DNA of 64,000 nucleotides from Chloranthus sessilifolius. Its lineage: Eukaryota > Streptophyta > Magnoliopsida > Chloranthales > Chloranthaceae. Under the pieces are notes generated by a model. It saw only the letters and a program-made list of their open reading frames with translations. It did not search any database and was not told the DNA's origin. Each line of letters begins with the position of its first letter. Positions within the stretch are counted from its first letter, which is position 1. Below, one piece after another: positions 46,801-58,800 of this stretch. The stretch is taken from NCBI GenBank assembly GCA_021018995.1, contig CM037590.1, positions 107,881,097-107,945,096 on the forward strand. Reading direction: 5' to 3'. The position numbers and the translations under genes were made by a program.

Positions 46801-49800
46801 CTCCACTTTTGTAAGTATAAATTTATTTTATTTTATTTTACGATTAGATTCCGACTTTTTTGTCTTGTTTAATCTTATACTCGTTGCCGGTATTTAAAGA
46901 TGAAAAGGGTGATGAAGGGAAAGAATTAAAAAAAAAAAAAAAAAATCGATACCGTCGGCGAAGTCGCCGGCCGGAGTTGGTCGGCGGCTGGCAATGTCGC
47001 CGAACGGACTTGGTTGGCCGCCGGGGATGTTGCCGGCTGCTGGCTGCCATTGCTAGGTGGGCTTTCCCCTTCCCCGTTTCTTCTTTCTTGTGTGCTAGGG
47101 TTTCCTAGTGCACATGATTTCTGAATAGTAGACCAGCCGGGTCTGGGTTCATGTTGTGTATAGTATGAGATTGCGATTTTAGATCGAAAGTTGTATATTC
47201 CGGTGTGGTCATGCGGACTAGGGCAGGTATAGGAAAGTTTGGGTGATGGTGCACTAGAAAGATGACAACTTAGTGCGCGCGCACCTGTGTGAGAGATATG
47301 CGATCTCGGCTGGTCCCACTCCACAGGTCCTTTGTTTTGTAAGGACTATCACGATTCTATTTTTTGGGCTCAGAAAACTTGTTAATCATGGCACTACTCC
47401 CTACGGGGTTGAGTGGGAGATGTTGGTTTGAGTGGCTGAGATGCCATTTGTACAAGCCCTAGGGTGTGCGTGATATATACCGTATAACAGCCATATTAGG
47501 GTTACCTATTAATATATGACTTTAGAGATTGTAACTTACAGATGTGAAAAATCTTCTTCCTCACAAGTTCTCCCTTCTTCTCTAAGCCTAAACCTAGAGT
47601 TATAATTATCCTTCTACGATGCCATCAATCACTGTTGGATCCACATGGTGTGTAGATAACGCCGTCTTCTCTGGTAGTTGGCGGTTCAGATCAACGAGCA
47701 TTAAATTATCTTGGCTTTTCTCGAAGTGTGTAGAATCGATCGCGATCCACCCCTTACTTCTGCGTGATTAGGGATCTCAAATCCCAACAACTTGGACTAT
47801 ATATCTAGTGAAAAGTGAGAAAGACTTCCGTTGATAGAAATAGTCAATACAAAGAAAGTCAAATTTAGTAAAAATAGTCAAATTAGGTCAAATATAATTA
47901 AATTTGATCAAAGATAGTCAAATCAAATTAAGGATGGTCAGAGATAGTCTAAGTAGGCTAGAGATGGCCAAATCTAGTCAATGTTACCTCCCATGTAACC
48001 TTCATGTGATTCTCATGTTACTCCCATGTAGTGAAAAAAAATCCCTCATATACTAGTTAGTTAAGAGGTTGCATCTGCAACCATAGAGAATAGTAGGAAG
48101 ACATTCATGTGATCTCTTGGGGTTTCTTAGTCATTAAGTAAGCTAAGTATTGAAGACTGTGAGGTGGTTTCACACATTATCCATTCCCTTACTTAAGTTA
48201 CCTATAAATAGGCATAATTAGTGAAGATTCAAGAAAAGTTAGTATGAGAGGATGTATAGAGATGACAAATGGCAGCCCTAGATCTCTCCTGTGGACATAG
48301 CCGAATTGGCGAACCACATAAATCTTGTGTCATGGGTTGTGATTTTCTCTTCTTATATTCTTTAAATTCTTCTTTGAATTTGTGATCTTCTCTTAGAACG
48401 TTGTAATGATGAGAAGAAGGATTGGAACCTGAGAGTTGTAATTTCCTCTTTGAATTTGTCATTCGAATTGGCAACATGAATTGCCTCAAGTCGATCTTGT
48501 TGTGAAGTTGTTGAATGTTGTAATGATGAGAGCTACAACGACAACATGTACTCGTCTCTAGGGCTGTCAATGGGTTGGGTTGGGCCAAGATCTTGGCTGC
48601 CCGACTGATCAAAGGGTATATGCCTAACCTGAAATGAATTGATGGTGCACAGCACCCCAACCCAATGAGATGGGTCAAGGGTATATGCCCGACCCAAAAA
48701 CCCAGCTTGACTCAGTTCAAGACCCCATTTTTTTCTTTTATTTATCTATAGCTTATCGGGTTGACCCAACCCGAAGGTCGGGTTGGATACCTCATCCCCG
48801 ACTCAACCTGATGGGTAAAGCTCAAGTGCCCAACCCAATAAATAACCTGGGTCAGGCATAAGGTATCCAACCTGTTGACAACGCTACTAACGCGGGACAA
48901 CGACCTTGAAATGCATATGAGATGATAATTGCCGAAGTTAAGCTAATTAATTGAACAATTAACCCAAATTAAAGCGATACCTTAGGGCTCCATGGATTTT
49001 CGCTTAGGTATCCATGTTAAGTTCGACTAGGGTCCAATCTAGCGCGCGAACTAAGTTAGATTTGCAGAAGAGGCGATCCCAGAGATTGAACTCAAGCATC
49101 CTTTAGGTCGGGCGTTCACTCGGCATGTTCAATGTGGAATTGCGTGGCTCCTTGCTAGGGCTTTGAAACAAAGGCTCAATCGGTCTCGAATCGAGCGATC
49201 TCGAACCCAACAATGGTCGCAGATTGACGGGTAGAGGTAGGAATCAATCTACAACGAAGGGCATCAAGATAACTTTAGAATTAGGATTATGGGGATTCAA
49301 ACAAGCAAAAGAAAAAAAATAGATACAAGAACTAGCAAGCAAATAGAAAAGGTAAGAGATAAGATCAAAGAAAACACATGGGCATCATACCTTTGGCCTC
49401 ACACCAATCCCACATGGGGAAGAAGACTCGCTCTCCATTAAAGCTCATCTCAACCTCAAAGTGTTTGCACTTTCATTCAATAACCATCAATGCCAAAAAT
49501 GGCTTACATAAGGAAGAAAGAGAACCTTATAATAGAAAAGTGCAAAATAGAAAACCCTAAAAGGTAACCTAAAAGTTCTGAAAATAATAAAAGAAAAAAG
49601 GAAGAAAACAAGCCTAAACAGGCAATTAAGTCACTTGACTTGCTTGAGCGGAATTGGTTCTCGCTCGAGCGAGAACTCTATTAGTTCATAGCCAAATCTC
49701 TGCTGAAACTCATGCGAGCGGGAATTGAGGTCGCTCGAGCGAGTTTTGGCCGAAAGTTGGGCCCAACTCTTGCTTCATTCTCGCTTGAGTGGGAACCCCA

Positions 49801-52800
49801 CTCATTTAAGCGAATCTGGGAAGAAAGTCCCTTTTGTAGATCCTTAGGCTCCCTTCTCGGTAGATGCTCGTTGGGTTCTCCGCTTCTTCTTTCGCCGGTA
49901 GACTAGATACGGCCCAAAGTCGGTGTCCATGATGTACAAGTCGATCATGTCGGGATGCAAGTGGCGCACCTCTTCACTCACCCAAGTATTCTCGGAATCC
50001 GGCTTGCCAACCTGCTTCACTAAGTATTTCTGAAAACCTCCGCCACCGAAACCCCATGATCTTCTCGATTACCTCTCTTTTCGGTTTACTGTGAAGACGA
50101 AGGGGTATGAGTTGCCGGATTGGGATTGGCTCATGAAGAGAAGATGTTTAGAAAAGATTGCTAGGAGTTGTGGTTGAGCCTACATAAGGAACTAGGTCCT
50201 CCACATTGAATGTTGAGCTTACCCATATATCTTGATGAAGTTCAAGAACATGTGTTAGGGCCACTCCTTGCCACAGTCCTAAAAGGTCCGACACCGCGGG
50301 CTTGGTTCTTCTTCGCTATTCCTGATGGGGATCATTCAGGCCTAACCGAAACAATCACATGATCACCTATTTGGAATTCTTTGAAGTGCTTATGCGATCC
50401 TAAAAGGTCCGGCACCACGGGCTTGGATCTTCTTCGTAATTCTCGATGGGAATCATTCAAGCCTAACCCAAACTATCACATGGTCACCTATTTGGAATTC
50501 TTTGAGGTGCTTATGCGAATCTGCCGATAATTTGTAGTTATTATTGCTAAAATTATTTTTATGTTTAATTTCAGCATGCAAATTATGAATGTGATGTGCA
50601 AGCATCTGTGGAGATGTACGGTGAGATGCGGACACAGGGATCAAATCTAGGTGTGTCTTAGGCTTATGACCATGCACCACCTCAAAAGGACTCATACCTA
50701 TGAACCTATTAAAGAAATTATTATATGCAAACTCGGCCATGGGTAAAATGGGATCCCAAGTCCTAATGTGATCACTTACAAGATATTGAAGGAGATTCCC
50801 TAAAATCATATTGGTCGCTTTGATTTAGCCATCGGTTTGAGGATGATACACTGGAGCATATTACCCATTATGTGCCATAGGGTCTTCCAAAAATAATTGG
50901 TGAATTTAACATCCCTAGCTGACACAATGGACTTGGGAAACCCGTGAAGACGCACCACCTCTTTGAAAAATAATTTTGCAACATGGGTTGCGTCGGAGGT
51001 TTTAGAGCATGGCATGAAGTGGGCCATCTGGAGAAGCAGTCCACTACTACAAAAATGTTGTCGTACTTTCTCATAGTCTTGGAAAGTTCAAGCACGAAGT
51101 CTATTGAGATGTCTTGCCATGGCGTGCGTGGCACCGGTAAAGGAGTGTACAAGCCTTTGTTTTGCTTGCTTTTCTTGGACACTTGGCAAGTGCGACATTG
51201 GCTTACCATCTGGGCGACATCTCGCATGATACTAGGCTAAAATAACCTATCTTCCATGAGACCAATGGTCTTGTTGCGCCAGAAGTGGCTGACAATCCCT
51301 CTAGCATATAATTATTTGCAAATGAGGAAATCACGCAATGAAGTACACGGCATGCAAGGGCGATTGCCTTTAAAACAAATACTCGCCATGTAGGGTATAT
51401 GTGTGGCCAATGCTCGTTAGGTCACTAAGGAGTGCGGTGTAATCTTTTTCAAAAGCTGGACACCCGAAGTACTCATCTTTCAACCGCTCAAATCCGACAA
51501 CTTCCACGCTCATAGATCGTAAGGTCGCCACCCGACGACTAAGCGCATCAGCGACCTTATGCTTCAAAACAAATGTGAACTCTTGGAGGTACTCGACCCT
51601 TGTCACATGCCTCGAGTTTAATTTCTTTTGTGAAGCAAGGAAGCGTAAGGTTTCATGGTCGGAAAAGAGGACGAATTCTTGCGGTCGAAGATAATGTTTC
51701 CAATACCAAAGGGATCTAATTTCCGCATAGAACTTATCATTGGTGGTGTATTTTTGCTTCGCCTCATTTAACTTTTCCCTAAAGTAGTTAGCTAAGCAAT
51801 CCCTCTATTCGCACAGTCGATGCATCACATGCGACCTTAAAGACTTTAGAAAAGTCTCGTAGGCGCTTGAAGGGTACACTCGTCATTTTCTCTTTGATCT
51901 TGGCAAAGGCTCTCATCGTGCCTTTGGTCTATTGAAACTCCCCCTTTCTCATGCAATTGGTGATGGGAGCCATAATGGTGCTAAAGCCTCGGATAAAGCG
52001 ACAGTAAAATGCAGCCAATCTGTGGAAGCTATGGCCATCATGAATATTCTTAGGCTCTGGCCATTCCACAATATCCTTAACCTTTTTCGGGTCTTCAACC
52101 ATCCCTTCCATCGAGACAATGGACCCCAAGTAGAATACGGAGTGTTGCATAAATGTGCACTTTTTTAAGTTCGCGTACAACTTCTCACCCATTAAGGTCT
52201 TGTAAAGCAACCTATGGTGGATCAACTGTTGCTCCTTATTATTGCTACAGATCAAAATATCATCAAAATACACCACAAGGAACTTACCAAAGAAAGGTTG
52301 CAACACTTGGTTCATGAGCCTCATGAAGGTGCTTGGGGCATTAGAATGCCCAAAAGGCATGACCATCCACTCATATAGACCATCTTTGGTCTTATAGGCG
52401 GTTTTCCATTCATCACTGAGGCAGATTCGAACTTAATGGTACCCACTCTTGAGGTCGATCTTTGAAAAGATAGTAGCACCCACCATCATATCCCACATAT
52501 CATCGAACCTCGGTATATGAAATCGATATTTGACTGTAATTTTGTTGATCGCCAGACTATCTACACACGCCAAGATCCCTCTTTCTTAGGTGTGAGTAGT
52601 GTGGGTACGACACAAGGGCTCACACTCTCTTGGATGAAGCCTTTTCGAAGGAGCTCATCGAGTTGTCGCTTCAACTTGGCATGTTCAACCGGATTCATCC
52701 ATAGTGTGGTAGGTTTGGTAATGTTGATCCGAGAACTAAGCCTATCACTTGTTGGATATCACGCATAGGAAGGGGCGAATTAGGTAATTCTTCCTTGAAG

Positions 52801-55800
52801 ACATCCTCAATTCTTTCAACACCAGCTCTACCTCCTTAGGGTGTTAACCCATAGACTCGAGAGCGCGTTCAACGATGATGACAACGTAGACCATGTTCTC
52901 ATCCAAAGAGGTCTTTTCAAATTCTAAAGGGCTCAAAATATTGATGGTTTTAGAATGACCACCCTTCTTTTCTCTCTCAATCTTCTTGTCCGATAGTGCT
53001 TTGGGAGGCAAGGGATTTAACTTGATCTTTCTGCCCTCATGTATGAACGTGCACACGTTAGACCTTCCAAAGAGGGTCACGTCCATGTCATTGAGCGAAG
53101 GCCTTCCCAAGATGATGTGGCTTACATCCATCGACAGCACATCACACCCCAAGGTGTCTGAATATGAGGCTAATTGTATTGTCACACGACACCTTTGGGA
53201 TACGAGAATAGATGAAGAGTCGACCCATGTGATTTTATAAGGTCTCGGGTGGGCTTTGGGTGTAAGCCCTAAGCGGGTGATAGTGTGCGTAGACACTACA
53301 TTAGTGCAACTACCGTTATCAACGATAACCTTACAACTCTTCTCGCCGCATTTGGCGAAAGTGTAGAAAATTTTATCTCTATGCCAATCATCTCTCTCAC
53401 CTCGTTGAGGTTGTGCAAGGGCACACCTCACCACCAAATTCTCCGTGGTGCACACTAAGGCATGACCACCGTCATCACCCACTTAATCGCTAGGTGCATG
53501 GATCAAAATATCGTCCGATACCGATATGTATCGTCCAATTTGTATCGATTTTAGACTTTGGACGATACGACAAATTGGGTTTTTATCGGCTCCCTTAAAA
53601 AACAGTCAAATTATCGTTTGCATCATCCAATGTATCGTCCGTATCAGATGATAATTTGAAATTATCGTTCGATAATTTCAAATTATCGTTTTTTTTTTTG
53701 GGAATAATACTGGAATGTATCGTCCAGAACCAATACATATCATCGGGTATGTATCGGTTTTGGGGCTAGATGATACGTATCGAAAATCCGAGATTTTGAT
53801 CCATGGCTAGGTGTGATGCCCGACTCATACACTTCCTCTTCAATATCTCCTTGTACATCCTCAATCTCTCCTTCAATCAATAGATTTTTCTGGAGGTCTC
53901 TCGTAGGGCATTGGGCTGCATAATGGCCAAACCCCTCTAGGATTCTCCAACCACACCCTTCCCTTTGCCAAACCTCACATTTGTAGGAGTGGGTTGTGGA
54001 GGTTTGTGTGGTTGGTTTCTCTGGTTCTAAAAGCCTCATCTCTCTGGCTCTGTGGCCTATGGTGGGTGGTTAAAATCATCTCACTACCATCATCTTCAAG
54101 TACCTTTCAAGGTCTTGCAACCCGATGCAAAATCGAGAGAGAGTGACTTGGGGATCTTCCGATACATTGGCTTTCATCATGAACTCTTCATGTTTCCCAA
54201 TGTACTTGGTAACAGACATACTACCTTGGCGCAAGTTTTGCCATTCATCAAGTAGTCGATGGTAGGATGATTAAGGAACGTACTTCTCTGTAAGTCGCTC
54301 CTTCATGTCCTCCCATTAGAGCACAACCCGCATTCTCTCTCATGCGCTCAATGTTGGTCCAAAAGCCTAGCTTGACTAATGAGTTTTATTGGGCAAGTCT
54401 AACACATCTCACTCATCGCTCATGCTATACCACTCAAAGTGCTGATCCGTATTGGATAGCCAATCGAGGAAGGCCTTAGGGTTCATTCTTGCATCAAAGG
54501 TCGAAAACTCAATTCTAACTTTTTGAGGAGTTTCTCATCCAGAGTGTAGTCATCTTCATGATTGACCACTTCTCTCTGGTTTCGATTTCGATCGCCATTT
54601 TGATCATTGCACTCAAAGCGCGGACCATCACGCTCGCGGGGTCGGTCCTCGTGCTCATCTACACCCTCCAACCTATCTAATCAATCGCGTAATCTTCCTT
54701 TAAAAGTGCCTAGAGCCATTTGGGTTTGCTCCATGACGTTCATACGCTCATTCATTGTGGCCAACTCGGCTTGGATACTTCTAAGAGTATCAAGAACCTC
54801 ATTCATGTCCATGGTGATCATAACACACTAAACATGGGTTCTAAAATGAGCACACAACTATGAACCGCACAATACAATTAAACAAATTAAGCAAAATCAA
54901 CAAACAAGATGCCCTAATCTAGAACCTTGAGCTTTGATACCAAAACTGACGCCGGACAACGACACCGAAATGCATGAGATGATAATTGTTGAAATTAGGC
55001 TAATCAATTGAACAATTAACCCAAATTAAAGCGATTCCTTAGGGCTCCATGGATTTTCGCTTAGTTAGCCATGTTAGGTTCGACTATGGTCCAATCCGGC
55101 GCACGAGCTCCATTAGATTTGCGGAAGGGGCGATTCTAGAGATAGAACTCTAGCATCCTCTAGGTCAGACGCTCGCTTAATCGTACGCGAATTGATTGGA
55201 ATCATGTGGCTCCTAGCTACGACTTGGAAACAAATGCTCAATCGTTCGCGAATCGAGCGAGCTCGACCCAACAACGGTTGCAAATTGACAGGTAGAGGTT
55301 GGAATCAATCAATCCACAAGGATGGGCATCAAGATAGCTCTTGAATTAGGATTATGGGGATTCAAACAAGTAAAAGAAAAAAATGGATACAAGAACTAAT
55401 AAGCCAATAGAAAAGGTAAAAGAGAAGATCAAAGAAAACGCATGGGCATCACACCCTAGGCCTCACACCAAACCCACATATGGAAGAAGATTCACTCTCC
55501 ATTAAAGCTCATCTCAAGCTCAAAGTGTTTGCACTTTCATTCAATAACCATCAATGCAAAAAAATGGCTTACATATGGACCTCTTTTATAGTAAGTACAA
55601 AAGAGAAAACCCTATAATATAAAAGTACAATGTTACCCTAAAAGGTAACGTAATAGCTTTGAAAATATTAAAAGAAAAAAGGAAGAATACATGCCCAAAC
55701 AGGCAATTGGGTCACTTGACTCGCTCGAGCGGGATTGGTTCTCGCTCGAGCGAGAACTCTACTAGTTCACGGCCAAATCTATGCTGAAACTCGCTCAAGT

Positions 55801-58800
55801 GGAAACCGAGGTCGCTCGAGCGAGTTTTGGCCGAAAGTTTGGCTCAACTCTTGCTTCAATCTCGCTCGAGCGGGAACCCCACTCACTCGAACGAATCTGA
55901 GCAGAAAGTCCCATTTGCAGATCCTTAGGCTCCCTTCCCGGTAGATATTCGTTGGGTACTCCGCTTCTTCTTTCGCTGGTAGACTCGATGCGGCCCAAAG
56001 CTGGTGTCCATGATGTCAGCGTCCCCGCCAGCTACTCCTCTCTTAATCCCACCATTAAATATTCTGAAAACGATAATACGGTATGGAATCAAAGGAGTTA
56101 TTGTTTCACAAAGAATGAGAAGAGAGTAAGAGTTCCAAACAAAATTCATGGTGTACTTAATTGTGTTCCATCTATTCGTGAAACTTGTATTCACTTATAT
56201 AAAATTTATAAAAAGAAGCAAGACTATAGATTTAAGTGTATAGCATTCACTGTGCACTTAAATCTACTGTCATCGATCAATTATTGGAATGGTTGGATTG
56301 GAGTATATTGATCTTGTACATTATACTGCACCATTTGAGTTACACAAGCGTACTCCACTAGTCAACCATTGGAAGGGTTTGATTAGCAGCTGTAGATTTG
56401 TGGACAGAAAAATTTGTACACTTTAAAATGTCTCCTATCTTGCTTCATATAAAAATGACAAATATAATATTTGACCTATTTACGATGACAGAATATGCCT
56501 AATGAGGAGAATTATCAAATACAAAGTATAAACAGTATAAAGCAGGAAAAATTGAAAATAGCATTCTAACTTTCCCCCATTTCTATTTTCACCATATAGG
56601 GTGTTTTGTATTACTAGACTGATATGAAAAATTGGGCTCTCCCTCAAGTTGGTTGGTTGAAAGTTTCCATGGCTGTAGCTAGAAAAATCCAGGACCTGCT
56701 TCTATTTATAGGACGGCGGGAGCCTGCATTGCAAATGCAGCGTGAAACGCTGCAAAACACTTAACTAGCCTACGCGTGGGAGAAAATTTGAAATATTTTA
56801 AACTTTGCATGATGTATAAAGGTTAAATAAAGTAGATAATATTTATACGAGATTTTAAACATAGGAGTAGAGGATATGTGCGCCATTTGGACGACATTTA
56901 ACTGACATGTAGGTTCTTTCCATAATTAAAACTTCTCGTCTTCTCCAGGTTCCCTATCTTCCATCAGATTAGGTTTGAAAGAAAAAACATTGAGGAGATC
57001 CTCTTGTTCTTCTCATTATATTCTTCTCTATCTCATTATATTCTTCTCTGTCTCGTATTCTCCTATCTTCTTATTCTAGTCCTCTTGTTCTTGGCTAATA
57101 CTAAATTTGTACGAAAGGGTCAACTAAAAATCTGACGGGGAACGTCAAGATCGAGAGCATTAGAGTTGGATCACATCAGTTCTACCGGCGTCAGAAGAGG
57201 CGTAGAGGAAGCCCGAGTACCGCAGCTTCAAGGGAGAAAAGAAGGCTGAAACCATCATCAGGAAATCAGTACAACAGCGTGCTGTGAACAGTGCCGCAGC
57301 GTGCTGTGAACAATATGGCAGCGTGCTGTGAAGGGTGTAACAGCGCGCTGTCGACGACGACGTCCAACGATGGAGTTTCTATTTTATGCCGAAAAACTGT
57401 CTTTTTAGTTTTTATTTCTTTTAGGACTCTTTTTTAATTATTGGTGGCCTATATAAAGAGGCTTGTAAACACTTTTTTTTTTAGTTAATGAATATTTTGA
57501 ATGCTTTATGCTTGAATGTTCTTCTTCCCGAGATGGGTTTGGTGTGAGACCAAGGGAGTGATTCCCATCTATTCTCTTTGATCTTCTATTATCTTTGAAT
57601 TATATTTTCTCTGTTTTCTCTTATAATCCATTACCCATATTGAATCCCTAATCCAAAATCCAAAACCTATTTCCATCCAAACCCTAGTTTTCATCCGAGC
57701 CATCAAACCTACCTAATCCTACAACCCTAGTTCGAACCCGTGAATCTATATCGGATCGAGGACGAACGCTCAGGCCTGAAAAAGCTAGAGTCCTATCTCT
57801 AGGCCCGATCCTACCTCAAATCTAACGAGACTTACGCATCGGATTGGACACCCTATTTGGATCTCGCGTGATTTACCAACCGAAATTCTACGAACCCGAA
57901 GGTATCGTGATAGTTTTGAGATTAATCTTGAATTAATTTTATTTAATTTCGGCAAATCGCATCAAAATCATATTCACGCATTTTAAGGTTCTCGGCTCGC
58001 GTCAATTTTGGTATCAGAGCCCTAGGTTTTTTAGGTTAGGGCAGATTGTGTAACATTTTAATTTTCATTGCATTTTATCGCATTTGTATTCAAAGTATGA
58101 ACGTCTATTGTTTGACAAAATTCATCATCCATTGGGGTTCATGTTTGCATGTCATCTAGCACCTGTGTTAGTAAGCCGTGTTCACCATGAGCATGAGCGA
58201 GATTGTCAATGCCCTTAGGGACATCAAAGCTCAAATGTGTGCAATTAATAATATGAGCCGCTACACACAAAATTCTTGGCAAAGTCTCAAAAGTCATGAT
58301 GAGACTAGAGTTAGGGGATGCCCGCATCATCGTGAACCCGAGTACGATCCTACCGATAGGTTTCTATTTGGAATGAGGTCCTAGATTTTGAGGGTACGAT
58401 GATCCCTAAAACCTTTGTGGAGTGGTTGTCTAGTATGGAAGAGTATTTTGATTGGTATGGCGTACCGGATGAGTACAAATTTAGGTTAGTTAAAATAAAA
58501 CTGGTGAGCCACGCCAAAACCTATTGGACTAAGGAGGCTTTTATCAGTGATGAGTGACCCTAGAATAGTGTATAACCCTAGAACAGGAAGTGTATGACCC
58601 TAGAACAGTGATGAGTGAAGAGGAGATTTAAGAAGTTGAAAAAAGTCTAGTTTGTGTTAAGGAGGCTTCTATCACCCATGTGAGTAGTGATGTGGAGTCA
58701 CTCACACACGATTCGACCGAGTCACCTACGCACGATCTGATAGTATCCGTAAAGTCAGTTGTGCACAAGTCCCTGATTTTGGTTGACACGAGTACGCACA

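Larger units (their letters stand above)
46404..47789 (+). mobile_element. TRIM-like miniature LTR retrotransposon (1,386 bp) in intron 2
   Basis: Two direct repeats of about 370 bp (46,404-46,773 and 47,421-47,789) start TGTTGG and end CCCAACA. A primer site TGGTATCAAAGC (46,775-46,786), matching initiator-Met tRNA usage with one change, follows the left LTR. A purine tract GAGTGGGAGA precedes the right one. Flanks are a perfect 5-bp duplication, ACTTG (46,399-46,403 and 47,790-47,794). The internal part is only about 650 bp and has no gag or pol; it includes an A-run and a GC-rich GCCGG-repeating stretch (46,945-47,045). LTRs are alike at roughly nine bases in ten. Confidence 0.93.
48888..56030 (-). 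mobile_element. Ty3/gypsy element in intron 2 (7.1 kb), chromovirus-like
   Basis: LTRs at 48,888-about 49,947 and about 54,958-56,030 flank, on the minus strand, gag, protease, RT with YFDD, RNase H and integrase with the usual zinc-finger region and core. A primer site (TGGTATCAAAGC, complement at 54,941-54,952) abuts the right-hand LTR, fixing the orientation. The 5-bp target-site duplication is GCTAC (48,883-48,887 and 56,031-56,035). There is only one RNase H, unlike the Tat elements. Frames are broken and a MITE interrupts gag-protease. Removing this element restores the edge of the hAT MITE. Confidence 0.92.

Noticed and set aside
46860..47324. Open frames on both strands inside the TRIM
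   Set aside because: They cross an A-run and a short GC-rich repeat, have no known domain, and TRIMs are typically non-coding.
48236..48678. 149-codon minus-strand frame
   Set aside because: It runs across the border into the hAT MITE and has no recognisable domain; composition looks like intronic sequence.
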